Source: Lantana camara
Lineage: Eukaryota; Streptophyta; Magnoliopsida; Lamiales; Verbenaceae
Direction of reading: 5' to 3'
NCBI GenBank assembly: GCA_037501455.1
Contig: CM074865.1
Location: forward strand, 7,203,001-7,267,000
Length of the DNA: 64,000 nt
The notes beneath the pieces are model-generated. The model did not search any database. It worked only from the letters and a program-made list of their open reading frames with translations, and had not been told where the DNA came from. The position numbers were made by a program, and so were the translations under genes. Below are positions 25,124 to 37,374 of the stretch, piece after piece (within the stretch, counting starts at the first letter, position 1; the number at the start of each line of letters is the position of its first letter).

Positions 25124-25738
25124 AAATGATAATCATAACGAAAGTGTAAGAGGGCTTTAATCAAAACGGAATATTCGCCTGTGATTAATGCACATCTCAG
25201 GCTTTTAATTGCAGCCGTCCAACAATATAATAACATTAAGTCCAAATGACATCTTAGATAACTTAGTTATTTTATTCGGGGGATTCAGACAGCTTAATAG
25301 ATTTCATGGATGTTTATAGGGGACTATCTATGATCTATCTACTCGTGAAATCCTTATTTGGTGGATCCCGTTATATACGTGAGTGAAAATTTTAACTCAA
25401 ATTCGATTCAATCGAACTCAACTAATTATAATAATAAGTGCATTACGTTTGTTGTTTGACTTGTCACTTCCCTTATATTAATTTTCACCAGTCACGTAGC
25501 AAATGTATAACATCCGTTCTCTCGTTATAACGATTTGATCGAATCAGATTCGGATTAGAATTAGTTAGTGGATTTTTTAAGCTTAAAGAAGATTGTAGTG
25601 ATTTATTGATAAATACAAATGGATCAAAGTTTTCGACGAGATTTGAGGTTTAGTTCATAAATACTTGTGCCCCGTAATCTTGAAGCAAAACTTCTATTTC
25701 ATCTTTCTTTTTTGAAGGGAAAGCAGCTCTAAAACTTA
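25124..25738. other. AT-rich spacer
   Basis: I see no gene, RNA or repeat end here. Confidence 0.45.
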
Positions 25739-25858
25739 TTACAAATGACTTAAATCCTCGGCCAAACTAGAAGCAACAATATCAGGGAGTTCAATGTCCT
25801 CATAACTAGCATTGAGCACCAAACGCGCAAGGTGATGGACAACTTTGTGGTGCGTAAT
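25739..25858 (-). pseudogene. LINE-type RNase H tail fragment
   Basis: The minus strand reads an open stretch of about 39 codons ending in TAA, including HHKVVHHLARLVL and IVASSLAEDL. This resembles the C-terminal end of the RNase H-like region in plant non-LTR retrotransposons, where an N-x-V-A-H-x-L-A motif is typical. No reverse transcriptase sequence lies upstream, so it is a relic. A short match, moderately sure. Confidence 0.4.
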
Positions 25859-26487
25859 TCACACTACTCTATATTACACAAGAATTAATTAATATTCTTT
25901 TGAGTTCAAGATTATAAATACTTATGTTTGATTATTTCATTGCTAAAATTCATTTCTTGATAGTGATGAATATAGTTAATTAATTAATTGCCAAAACAAT
26001 ATCCAATTTGAGGAAATTAAATCAAGATTAGCTAAATTAAATACCTATAAATCAGCCAACAATTTGAAAATGGTAGCCGACCCTAGTGACAGACAGTATG
26101 ATTCCATCGTTTTTCTAGTTGGAAGGCGAAATAATCGCATAATTAACTACCAAGCTTGTTGCTCCAGGAAAGTAGCCAAACTTTGCTTTAAAAACCATCC
26201 ACCAACCACACTCAACATTTTTCATCATGAAGCAAACTACAAACTAAAAATAAATAAATCCCACTTTATTTTATAAAATAATAAAATTTTAAAGAATCTT
26301 CAATCTAACTCATAATGAATTAATTTCTTTATTATATATTCATCAAAAAAGAAAAAATAGAGGAAATAACTAGTACAAAAATATACATCCTCAAAATAAA
26401 GAACTCATGGAGTATCATTTCTATACACATAGATCATATATGGTTACAAAATTTGTGCTTAATTTGTCACATTTGTTTAATTGGAAC
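25859..26487. other. AT-rich spacer downstream of the thaumatin-like gene
   Basis: It contains the probable 3' UTR of the thaumatin-like gene at its right end (minus strand). Nothing else recognised. Confidence 0.45.
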
Positions 26488-27689
26488 CTATTGTAAGTGA
26501 AGAAATGAAATTAATGACAAGATTGTTGCTGCACAGATACTGAAACTAGAATAATGCATGGCGAAATGTGATGAGCCACTCGTCAAAAAATTTGGCAGCC
26601 ACCCCGGCACGTTATTAGTACCATCTTGCGGCTGAGAACTTGAACCGCCGCCTGGATCCGCCGCTGCCGCCGGTGGTGGCAGCCCACTTGTGGTGGTTGC
26701 CGCCGCCATTGCCGGTGGCGACGAATCTCTTGATGATTTTTGACTGCAAAATGTTACAAAAGTATTAGTTACGCAATTAACAATAAAAGATATAATTAAA
26801 ATTTAAAAGGGCAATGTAGAATAGAATACAAATTTAGAACAAGAAATATAATTCATTTTCTTGGTATACCTTGTGCCCGAAGGGCAGAATGTGACCGTAT
26901 AATCCGACCCAATACACGTAAAAGTACTCGTAGCATCATCGTACGCGTAGCTATACGCTCTCGGACAAGCATTCTTGAACATCTCCGAGTACACCGACGG
27001 CCGACACGTGTCCGGCGAGGCAAACGCCCCGCTGCAGCAATACTCCGGCGTCCCAAACGCCTCACACGCGCTCTTGCACGCGTGCCCGTCCCCTGCCCGC
27101 AGCTCGCTCGGGCAGATCCGGTTCACATCCGCCACGCAGCCGGTCGAGCCGCAGGCCCCTGACCCACCCACCGGTTCGATCATCACGGGCAAGTTGTATC
27201 CATCGACTAAGCTGACGTCGTAGAAATCTTGGGCCGGGTTCGAGGCAATCGTGAACTCGGCCAATGTCGCCGGCGGTGTGGCTCCAGCGCCGTTGCATTC
27301 TATCTTGTTGGAGCCACAGTCGCCGGTGGCGCAGCTGCCTTGGCCGGTGGTGGGGTCAAATGAGCAGCCGGTTCGGGCCCAGAACCGGCCGGACCAGGTG
27401 GGTTGGACTTGGAAGGAGCGGGCGGCGCCCGGTTCGAGCTGGAAACCGGTGGAGCCTAAACCGGCGCTGCCGGCGTTGGAGAGTATGCCCGGCCACACCG
27501 TGTATTCGCATTTGTTTACGAGAGAGAATGTAGTGGAAAAAGTACCTGAAGAAAACAAGAAAAAGATTAGGATCCATGATTAATGTGAGTTTGAAGAGAG
27601 AAATGCCAGAAAAATTGAAACTTTACGAGATTAGTACATTTTGCAGTGGCGATTAGAATGAGGGTGATATAAAGTACTGTTGATGACAT
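26488..27689 (-). CDS. thaumatin-like protein (PR-5 family) with C-terminal GPI-type tail
   Basis: Extracellular thaumatin-fold protein of the PR-5 family. Three exons on the minus strand: 27689-27638, 27545-26870 and 26743-26488, joining in frame to 327 aa. Exon 1 encodes a hydrophobic signal peptide (MSSTVLYITLILIATA). Exon 2 encodes the thaumatin domain with 16 cysteines after the signal peptide, as expected for the eight-disulfide family, and the signature GQGSCATGDCGSNKIEC. Exon 3 adds a Pro/Ala/Gly/Ser-rich linker and a hydrophobic end (CAATILSLISFLHLQ), the layout of a GPI-anchor signal. The exon 1 donor was placed at T|GTACTA because the nearby GTAAAG donor breaks the frame. Defence and glucan binding are known for the family; the role here is not shown by sequence. 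Confidence 0.88.
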
Positions 27690-27805
27690 TTGGAGGTCTA
27701 AAATGTGATCAGGTTTGTTAATGGAGGAGGAGGAGTCAATATTGCAGGTATGATTGTAGGGTTTATTTGAATGAAAATTTGAAGAATGAGGATGGGATTG
27801 GGTGA

Positions 27806-27813
27806 TTTTATAG
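27806..27813 (-). promoter_or_regulatory. TATA box of the thaumatin-like gene
   Basis: The minus strand reads CTATAAAA, about 117 bp upstream of the ATG at 27689. Confidence 0.6.
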
Positions 27814-27988
27814 CCCATAAAATTGTATTCAAAATATGGTGATGACTGATGAGAGAGGAGAGATTGTGGGTTTGAAGGCTTAAATTTATACAATTCTTCT
27901 CTCATTTCTCTCACTAGGAGGGTGTGTGGGAGAGAGGTCTCTATGTATATTTAAAATTTCTGAAAATGGATAAGATTAGTATATAATT

Positions 27989-28164
27989 CATGATGCACGG
28001 AATATGAATATAACGATATGGACATGACATGACGATACAAATACGAAAATATATATATTTTTTAATTTCTCTTGTAAAGAGTGTCGAGTATAGTGTCTAA
28101 TACGAGTGTCTGACATAATATAATACGGTAAAATAATATTGTAAAAATATTCGTGCATCATAGT
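27989..28164. mobile_element. hAT-type MITE, relative of 24925-25115
   Basis: The left end CATGATGCACGG and right end TTCGTGCATCATAG match the family at 24925. An ATATAATT duplication lies at 27981-27988 and 28165-28172. The exact terminal base is uncertain by one or two bases. Internal GTGTCTGACA-like motifs are shared. Confidence 0.7.
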
Positions 28165-28192
28165 ATATAATTAAGACAAAACTGTCGATTAC

Positions 28193-28325
28193 CCGCATGG
28201 GAAGCTCAGTTGGTCTTCAGGGAAGTAATTAAGTGTAAGGTTTCAGGTTCGAGTTTAATCTAATGTGATGATTCCTTGCATATATTTTTATATATCTAAT
28301 TGATTTTTATATATCTGGTTGTATA
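28193..28325 (+). repeat. tRNA-derived SINE-like sequence
   Basis: A box-A-like stretch (GGGAAGCTCAGTTGG, 28199-28213) is followed about 33 bp later by a box-B-like GGTTCGAGTTT (28246-28256), giving Pol III promoter spacing as in tRNA-derived plant SINEs. The tail is AT-rich. It does not fold as an intact tRNA, so it is not called a tRNA gene. Confidence 0.4.
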
Positions 28326-28329
28326 AGAA

Positions 28330-29336
28330 ATTAAGATTAGAATTAAAGTTGAGGTCGTAAATAAAAGAAATAAAAAAAATTAGGAGGATTACTCTGAAAA
28401 ATGCAATGATACATTTGGTCGAGAACCTTTTCCCCTAATAATGATGAATATTTTTGTACGTTAAAAGTAAATTTATTGGTTATGATATGATTGGTTTGAA
28501 TATTAAGTTGCTTGCATTTAAGACCCAAAAAAATTGAAGTTACTTACATTAGACATAGAGAACCAACTTTAAAAAAGCAATTCATTTTCGCCCAATTAAA
28601 TGATAAAATAAAGAGAATTTTCCTATTATATGATTTGACACCTCAACTAGCTAATATTTACTGCACTTTAATTTGGTATTCATAGATAAATAAAATCAAT
28701 CTTGCCCACCATTTCAATAAAAAAATTGAACCATAAAAATTTACAGCATCCTCATTTCTCCATATAAATAATATTAATTAATACTAAGCAATTAAGTAAT
28801 GCATATTACTCTCCAATCTTGTTGGATAGTTGGAAAAAATTATTAATGATCTTATTTTTTTCAAAAAAAAAAAAATAAAAATTATTGTGTTACTCTTATT
28901 TTGTTTTATATATCAATTGAATTTAGATCTTCAATTCATAATGGCCGAGTTATCATTCATTAAACTAAATAAACTCGGTGGCCACGAATACCGGTGGTCA
29001 GATAAAGACATGTGGAAAGCCTAGAGAAAGAATAGGAAGGAATAGCTCAGTAGCGAGCTCAAGAGGAAAGTTTGGGTACCGGACATCACTTACGGATTTG
29101 GAAATTGAAGAATAACGTGGTGGACAAAGAAAGAGAATTGAGCATAGAAATGAATCTGGAAGAATACTGTTGAAGACACTGAAATCCTAAAAGGACTCGT
29201 TTTCGATACAAGAGACCATAGGTAAACTCAAAAGATAGAGAACATAGCAGAAAGAGTAAAAAAAAAGTTTAATTGGGCGAGTACATATCAATTATTTTAG
29301 TATTTCTATTGTTTTAGGGGTCACAAAATCATGTTT
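28330..29336. other. AT-rich spacer
   Basis: No gene recognised. The short ORFs are low-complexity. Confidence 0.45.
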
Positions 29337-31641
29337 TTCATTTTTGGTATAATGACCAACGCCCCCTGAGGTTTGACGTTATCACAGAATACCTCCTGAG
29401 GTTTCGAAAATTACGAACTCCCCCCTGGGCCGTTATCTCCTCCGTTAAATTTAACGGATTGTGTGAAATTTACTATTTTACTCCTATTATGTTGAAACTC
29501 AGGGGGGTATATGTAATAAAGAGCCAAAGGTAAGGGGGCTAATGCAAGGACTAAAATTGTTAAGGGAGTTTGATGTAAGTACTTGAGTTTTGTGTCTACC
29601 TAGCATTTTTTTTTAATAAAATGCTACTTAATGTTATTTTAATATTTTTATGATAAACTAATTTCATACCTACAGTTTATGGATGCTTGATATTTTCTGT
29701 AGATATTGATCATACATGTTCAATGCTTGAAATAATTGTTTAAACGGCTGGCGGATATTTTTGTGAATTTACTAATGCATTTGTTGATATTAGTGTATTT
29801 GTTATGATTTTCAATTTTGAGAAAAGAAATTGATAATGCACAGAATTTTCATTTTGAGTGAAAATTTGTTATAATTGCAGATAAATTATTTTAAATTAAC
29901 TTTAAATGGACTTGTACAAAATATATTAATTAAAACTAAGAAATAAATATGAAAGAAAATTTATAACTTATCATATTTTATCTATATATATTATAAAAGT
30001 GCGAGTGGGGGTTTTTGGTTTCTTGAAACTTTGATATCGCCCAAAATACCCTCATAATAATTATATTAATAATTTTAATCAAGGATAATTATGTGAATAC
30101 ATATTATAAATTATTAACTTAAAAATTATTAAAAAACTACTTATTGACTTGAAACAAGACTCTTCATAGAAAAGAATTGAGATTTTTTTCAATTGATTAA
30201 AAACATGTATAATTCAATAAGGATTCTTTTAATATTAAGATATTAGTTAATTGTATTCAAATATAATAATATAAGATGTCAATTTTACCTAGAATTTAAA
30301 GTGTTTGCTATAATAATAGATGTCTGACGAATTAAAAGACAATAAATTATTCACATTATAAATTTTGGCAAATGGAATGTTTTCAATTACATATTACTAA
30401 AGTCGGTTAAACTAACATGCCAAAATTTTCAATATTAAAACCTACAATTTAAAGTGTTTATTATAATAAGAGACGTCTAACAAATTGAAAGACAACAAAT
30501 TAATGTATAATATAAAATTTGACAAAGAAGTGTTTTCGATTGAATATTGCTAAAGCCTATATCTCTCATTTTATAAAAATTCATATATGAGTTATATAAT
30601 AATATATTTTGGGATTGAAAATTTCTTTAAACAATATAAAATTTTTTAAAAAATACAATTTTATTACCATATGGCATAAAATTTTAGTGTAGGTCCGATA
30701 TTTTTATTTAACTTTTAGTCTCAACATTTCAATGAAGTTACAATTTAAGTTCCACTATTAACTTTTTGGACGGAAAAGACATGAACATTTCATATGCGTC
30801 ATTTGTGGAATTTACTACTTGTGTTTTAAGTGCAATGTTATCAATTCTAACTATATTTATTGAAACAATCTTGGATTGACTTCTACTTTACTAACTAATT
30901 TAAGGATAATTTAACACCTAAATATGACTAGAACTGGTCGCACATCACCTAAAACACAAGTTACGGGAGGGCTTTCCTAACGACCCACGTGAAGTGCATA
31001 AATCTTTTTCATCAACAAAATTAACATCCTATCGAACTAAAAAGGTTTTCTGTAAATAATGGTGCACACAACCAAATACTTTATATGTTGTAATATTAAA
31101 ATTATACTGCTTCAATATAAATTTAATAAAATTGTATTAGAGCGAATGAATATAAATATTAAAGAATAAAATTTCTATTATCAAATGAGATATATTGTCT
31201 TTCTAAATGCAGAATTGATCATGTTTAAGAAAAATTAATTGTTAGTAGATTATAGACATAATCAAACGTACTGATGACGATATTAATATTGAGTGAGCTA
31301 TCGAAAAATAGTTGAGAACAAGATTTGATCGAGAGGATAAAAAACAAAGACAATTGAAAGAAGCGAGATTTGATCGAGAAAAATTGATTTTGGGATATTG
31401 CCACAGTGGTGGTTTGGGGGATAGAGAGAGACAAGAAAGAGATGTGATATAGAGGTATAGGGTTTGAAGGTGATTTATAATATAACATAGAAATAACTAG
31501 CACACATTATTGTTACTATTTTTTTTTTTTTTTTTGTTATAATCAATTAATAGATAATATGACTAATATTTTGTTAATACAATTTGCTAATATGAAAAAA
31601 AATATTTGTTATATTATAACTAATGTTATATTATATGATCA

Positions 31642-32765
31642 TGTCGGAATTTGGTGGCTGATGAAACTGCTGAGTCGATCAGCTTGATGACTCAATAATT
31701 TATTTGAAAGAAAGTCTTCTCAACCTGAAAATGGGACAAGGGAAAAAAAATAGTGAACTAGGTCGGGTCACAGGTGGTCATGATGACGTAAACCCCCTGA
31801 TGCCTAAATCAATAATTAGCTCGAGAATCTTATAAGTAAATTAAAGTACTCGAAAAGTGCAATGTATGTGTAGTTACCAACTGAGATGAATTCTACGAGT
31901 ATTATAGTGGTGGGCCTTTGTACGTGCCTAAGTACACATACTTAATGTGCATTAAATGCATCTATAGAGTTGATGGTTATAGTTATGGTGCACTTAAGTA
32001 AAATAGGTCAAGAGATTATCTGCATTTAATGCACATCTTGCATGATCCTTGACTTGCATCTTAACTGGGGCGGTCGAAAGACTTGGTCACCCGATCTTTT
32101 CTCAGGCATAAATTGACACCTCTATCTTGGGTCGGGAGGGAGGTCGAACGTGCAACTAACTAAGACTGATACGTCGTGCTTTGTATCATTCCACGTTTTG
32201 GTAGGTATCTTCGTGACATTATGCCACATCATGAGCCCCCAAAGAACACCAGATAGAGCTGGCGGGCTGACGGTCTTTAGACTTATAGAGGCGTCATTTA
32301 CGTGCAAATCAACTCGCCTTACAGTAATCATGACTATGTTTTTTTTTTTTTTTTCATTCCCTGTAAATAGGGCTTTTCAATCATTTTTAGAAGTTATTTT
32401 TACTGAAGAAAGCATATCGAGTGAGTAGAGCAAGTATCTGCGAAGAGTTGTTTTAATCTGAGTTTCGAAAGACAAGCTTGAGAGAAGTTGGTCGAAATGC
32501 CTTCTTACTTTCCACTTAGGCATTATCTCGATCCAACTCTGTATGCGTTTCTAATTTTTTTTCTTCCCATTTTTAAGATGGCATCGAGAAAGAAGATTTT
32601 AATGCCTACCTTAGACAATCATTCCTGAGCTTTTTTATCTACTTTTAAGATGGCATCGAGAAAGAAGATTTTAATGCCTACCATAAGACAATCATTCCTG
32701 AGCTTTAAAAGCCTCTAATCCTTGACTTATGGCTTCGGGATGAGATCGAGTTGGAGACTATAAAC
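31642..32765 (+). repeat. LTR-like promoter-bearing segment inside the Helitron
   Basis: It starts TGTCGGAATTTGG and has a higher GC content than its surroundings. A TATA-like CTGTAAATAGGGC lies near 32360, like the start region of gypsy LTRs. I found no matching duplication or primer site, so the boundaries and identity are uncertain. Confidence 0.3.
32571..32708. repeat. tandem duplication of about 65 bp
   Basis: TTTTAAGATGGCATCGAGAA and the following 45 bases occur twice, at about 32571-32634 and 32643-32708, almost identical. Confidence 0.85.
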
Positions 32766-32835
32766 ATTTGTCTGAATCTACCTTCTCTATCTTACTTTAT
32801 ATAAAAGAATTTTAAGTTGGATTCGAAATGGTTTG

Positions 32836-33725
32836 TGATGGGTCCAGGAATGGATGGGTCTGAATCCGATCACTTTACGATTTGTATTTTGTGGAGGAAA
32901 CCACCGGAGCTTCGCCGGAAAAAGAGAAAGGGGTTCAACCTGTTGGGACAAGCACAAGAAGAGTCAGAAGGCCAAGCTGGGGGAACTGGGGGTGATACCC
33001 AGTTTGGCTCTCCGACGCTCAAGTCAGTTTTGTGTATGAAGAAATGTAAGTTCAGTCACAGTTGCAGAAGTGAAGAAAGCTTAGAGAATGCTTCAGAATG
33101 CTTACAGTGTAGAAGATGACTTGGGTTATTTATAGTTGAGGGTCAAGGGCCCTTTGGTCATTTGCCTCAAGTGGTCCTGGCCGAATGTTGCCCTAACACG
33201 TGGCGCTGTGAGAGAGAAACCTAGGAGGAATCTTCTGCAAAAGCGGCCCAAAAGTTAGTGCTAGCAACAGTGGCAGGTGCGCGGGCATGTACGTTGTGTC
33301 AGAGAGCCATGTGGGTGGTTGGTGACGAGGGCTTGAGAGCGCGCTCGTGACAACCTTGAGTCTTGGAGGCCAAGATATCCGCTGAGGGGGATGAAGGCTC
33401 CAGTTCAAGTGACGAGCCAAAGGGGAGGCCACTCTGAGGGAGTGTAACGCTCGAAGAGTGCTCCCTTGGCACGTGGGCGTACCAACCGTTCAGTTTGTTG
33501 GACGCTCGTGGGAGTGATAGCGCTCGTTGGGCTTAACTCCTTGAAGAAGGATTGCGCTTGTGGGGTTTGGCGCTCGTGCGCCGATGGATTTACCCTTGAT
33601 GGCGGCCGGCTTAGCGCATGGCTTAGCGCTCGTGCGCTGATGGGTGCAGCCTCGTGGAGACAGATGTCATCAGCTCGGTGATGCCACGTGTCTTCATGTG
33701 GGACGATCGTATTTTGACCCCATCA
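32836..33725 (-). repeat. 3' LTR of element A
   Basis: 890 bp, TGATGG to CCCATCA, matching 44731-45620. On the plus strand it lies just upstream of the antisense gene and could supply it with regulatory sequence. Confidence 0.93.
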
Positions 33726-33741
33726 TTTTGCCCCCCAATTC
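33726..33741 (-). other. polypurine tract of element A
   Basis: The minus strand reads GAATTGGGGGGCAAAA directly before the 3' LTR. Confidence 0.8.
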
Positions 33742-34066
33742 TGTAGTCCTTAGTGATAAGGACTGTAGAATTTTATCCCGCTCTATCTCTTGTTTATAGC
33801 GCTCGTGCGAAGCTTGGCGTGTTGAGCAATTTTTCCTCTGATGGTGTCATTAATGCGGTCTTTTCAACCGACCGCTCGTATCAGTTCCGCATTAAATGCT
33901 TGTACTATTCTGAAGCCCTTGAATCGTCAGAGCATTAAATGCGGGTGCGCGTGGGGCGCGTGAGCATTGGGAAGCATGTGCCGGTTCCATAAAGTGGGCG
34001 GTTTCCTAGGCGGGAAATGATTACCATTTTGAATTTATTGCCTGAAACGGTACCAACTCCCATCCC

Positions 34067-34074
34067 TATAAATA
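34067..34074 (+). promoter_or_regulatory. TATA box for the antisense gene of element A
   Basis: TATAAATA in CCCTATAAATAAGGG, 340 bp downstream of the LTR and about 265 bp upstream of the ATG at 34337. It is outside the LTR, so the antisense gene appears to have its own internal promoter. Confidence 0.6.
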
Positions 34075-34336
34075 AGGGATTCTGAAATCTTGTCATTCTT
34101 TACGCATTCAAAACTTTCCAAGTCTCCTTTGCAAGAAAAATTCTCTCGCATCTCCAGCATCTTCAACCTCTTCTCCCGCTTTCTTCAGAAACTTTTCAAG
34201 GTAAATTTCTAGTGTGAATTTCTGACTTTGCTAACCATAGACTTCGGACTTTAGGATTTCATAACCTTCTCCGATCCTTGCCTTCCTGAACCCTAATCTC
34301 CTTCCAAGAAAAACTTTCAAAACCTCTGCTTCTGCC

Positions 34337-37153
34337 ATGGCTGACCAACACATTGAAGAGTTTGCCCGTGAAATCCAAGAGATGGCCACGGAGAGTTCTT
34401 CTTCTCACAATTCCCCCAGAGATGAAGAGTTGGGGGCGGCAGTAATGGCTATGGAAGACCGAAACCCAGGCGGAGTGGCTCCTCTCTTTGAGGAGATGGA
34501 TTTGGTAATAGAGGCAGAAAGACAAGGAGTCACTCTGCCCATAACTCAAAGTGCCACACATCCCCATCGTCATAGAGTGACAGTGGCCGTTGCGAATCCG
34601 CTTCCAGTGGCGGAAGCCGTAACCGGGCCTTCAGAAAGGGCCCGTGACAAGGGCAAGAGTAAGAAAACCCAGAAATCCAAAGGACCCAACGAGGGGGAGG
34701 GCTCAGGTTATCAGGCTACCGAGCGCACGCCTGACGAAACTCCCAGCACCGTCACTGTGGGAGATGTAAAGACAATGATGGCCCCCATCTACTGGGACGA
34801 GCGATATACTTGGAGAATTCCCCAAAACCACGAGCGTGCAAATAATCCGCCTCCTGGGGAAATGGCAGTATACGTGGATTCCGTGAGCTCGGGAGGCCTG
34901 AGGTTCCCCATCTCAGTCTCAATGGCCCATTTGCTGAACGACCTGGGCCTGTGTCCGTCCCAGATAGTGCCCAACGGCTTGGCCCTCCTGACCTGCTACA
35001 TAATTCTGATGAGGACCATGGGATACGAGCCCTACTTGAGGAACTTTAATGCCCTTTTCCAAGTGGTCAGCTCCTCTCGCTCTTCGCCTGAAGCGGGTTT
35101 TTATTACGTCCAAGCGAAGGCCCACATGAAGCTGATCAATTCGCCCTCGACCACCTATGGCATTGACTGGAAGGAAAAGTTTATATTTGTCAGGGCTCCA
35201 GCGGAAGAGGGCTTTGGGGTGAGCACGGAATGGGGCTCGTACTCAAAGAGCCGTTTGCCACCCTCATTCCCCCGAGACTGGGCTAAAAACCTGGCCACAA
35301 CCCTAAGGGACGAGGGTCACCTTATACAAGCAAAGGACTGGATAGACGATGCGGAACTCATGTTCTTGTGTGGTCTTACCAACGACCCTCATTTCCTTGA
35401 CAACCCTCCGGCTCGTGACATAGAGAGAGACGGTTAGATCCTTAGGGCACTAACCTTAGATAGGAATGAATACTAACTGCTTTTATTGTACTTGTAATTT
35501 GCACTTAACAATTCTTGTCTAAGGATTTATAACCTTCATATTTTCATATTTGCAGGAGCCACTATCTTAGAAATGGCCGGTGGAATAAGACAAGCGGCTC
35601 GTTTTGCCAACGCTCAGAGGAATCAGGCTGCCCAGGGGAACCAACAGCGTGAGCCCCAACGTTCCCGTAACCGCAATGACAGAGGGGACGCTCGTGGGGG
35701 TGCCAGCTCAAGCACCAACCCTGAGGTGCAACCCCCTCGTGGCCGAGGGGAACGTAGGTTGGTCCCCAGGGAGAACAGGCGAACGGAGAGAGGGGATGAT
35801 GTTCAACTCCCCGTTCCTGCAGAAACAACGAGGCGGCCAGTGACTGCCTTGACGATAAGAGAGGCTTCCCCGAGCGCGAGCGCCAATAGACCTTCCCGCA
35901 AGAGGAAGAGAATGCCTGACTCCGCCGCGATCATAGGGAAGGGCAAACGAGTGGTTGAGGGCCCCCGAGGCGAGGGGGACACTTCCTCTTCAGAGGAAGA
36001 ACACATGTGGGAGTTCCCCCGCCGAGGGGACAGAGACTTTTCTGGCGCCCCCGACGGCGGGCCGGTTTTGCTGAGGCCGGGCTCGGTCGCCCAGACTATT
36101 ACTGACGATTTGTTCAGCCGGGCTCAGTACTCAGCAGATCACAGGCATCTCTACAGTGAGTCTGTAGAGAAGGTGACGCTCGATGCAGCCCATGCCCTGA
36201 TTTCCGTAAGTCCTCCTTCCTTGCATTCTTCTGTTCTGTAATTTACCATTCTTTTGCTAACACTTTTCCCCTCGATTACGCAGCAAGTTCTTCCTCGGCT
36301 CCGGAATGTGCAGATGCGAGCCTCCATATATGCCGAGCGTAAGGCCAAGTACAAGAAAATGGCCCGCTCGATGGACCCAGCTCACTTCCAAGCGGAATTG
36401 GCTGCTGAAACTGCCAAGTATGAGACCCTCAAGGGTCTATACAACAAAAATGAAGTGGAGCTGACAAAGCTGAAGGAAGACTTTGTGGCTGTGGATGGCG
36501 CTCGAATCAACTTGGGCAACCAGCTGGCCCAAGCTAACGAGCGGGTCAAGAAGGCTGAGGCAGAGAGGGAGAGCTTGAGAGCAAGAGCTATGGAGGCCGA
36601 GCGCAAGCTTAACGATACTGTTAGCGAGTGGCCTCGGAGCTTAGAGCGTGCGACCAAGGAGGCGCTGATCAAGTTCTGTCATTCCAAAGCTTTCAACTTT
36701 GCGGCCTCGTTACACTGCTTGGACGAGGCTCAAAATGCCTTCAACCTGGCAGTGGATCAGGGCATCCACAAAGGTCTGACAGATCCGGCGATGAAGGGTG
36801 CTGAGGGTACGGGGCTCATGTTTAATGAGCGCTGTGAGGAGGCAGAAGAGGATCCCAACGACCCCGCAGACAGTATAGCGGAAATGGAGTATGACTTCCT
36901 GGTGAAATTGATCCAGGATGAGTACGCCGATGCCCATAGGGAAGGGGGTGTGGGTCCATCTGATGCTCATGAAGACGAGCCACAAGCGCCCCTCATAGAA
37001 GAAGCCCCAGTTCAAGCCGCCGAAGATGCCAACGCTCTTGATGCCAATGAGCCTGCTCCTGCCAATGCCCCCAACGATCCGCAAGAGCCTGAAGGTCCCA
37101 TTCACGGCCCAATTCTGGTGGTTGTTGATGAAGACGTCGCCCCAGCTGCCTAA
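34337..37153 (+). CDS. spliced antisense accessory gene of element A (871 aa, Transposase_28-like)
   Basis: It is encoded opposite to gag-pol. Three exons: 34337-35432, 35556-36205 and 36284-37153. Introns start GTTAGA and GTAAGT and end TGCAG and CGCAG. The phases join to 871 aa with no stop. Residues 1-145 are polar and probably disordered. About 148-330 (from YWDERYTWRIP through LRFPISVSMAHLL to FNALFQVV) resembles the domain Pfam calls putative gypsy-type transposon, PF04195. About 375-480 is basic and Arg-rich with a likely nuclear signal, RPSRKRKRM. About 585-700 is a Lys/Glu/Ala coiled coil. The C-terminus is acidic and Pro-rich, ending VVVDEDVAPAA. Such antisense ORFs are known in Tat elements; their function is unknown. 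Splicing is inferred from signals and frame, not shown. Confidence 0.8.
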
Positions 37154-37257
37154 GACTTTTCCTCTTTGTATTTTTCTGATTCTCTGCTTTTCCTTGTATT
37201 TAGAATTTCATGGGCCTTTGAGCCCTTTTGTTTTGTAATAATTCCCCTTTTTCAATG

Positions 37258-37263
37258 AATAAA
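37258..37263 (+). terminator. poly(A) signal of the antisense gene
   Basis: AATAAA, 105 bp after the stop codon, preceded by T-rich and TGTAATA sequence. Confidence 0.6.
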
Positions 37264-37374
37264 GATTCCGTTTTCCATGCCCTTGTTCTTCATTTCCTTT
37301 ATGAATCATATAATAAAATTGTGTAGTATACCCTTGTGAATGCTTTATTCCTTTGATGCAATGAAAATTTGTCT

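Noticed and set aside
26803..26869. Thaumatin-like C-terminus read straight through past CPSGTR
   Set aside because: A GTATAC donor at 26869 and a TGCAG acceptor before 26743 give a longer, in-frame third exon.
27558..27639. MFSSGTF as the start of the thaumatin-like protein
   Set aside because: That ATG is in the intron. A signal-peptide exon (27689-27638) splices in frame to the codons after it.
28193..28275. Second tRNA gene
   Set aside because: Box-A and box-B-like motifs are present, but the acceptor and anticodon stems do not pair. SINE-like is the better call.
32817..33681. ORFs repeated at 32817-33681 and 44730-45576
   Set aside because: They lie wholly within the two LTRs and duplicate because the LTRs do. 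No protein family is recognised.
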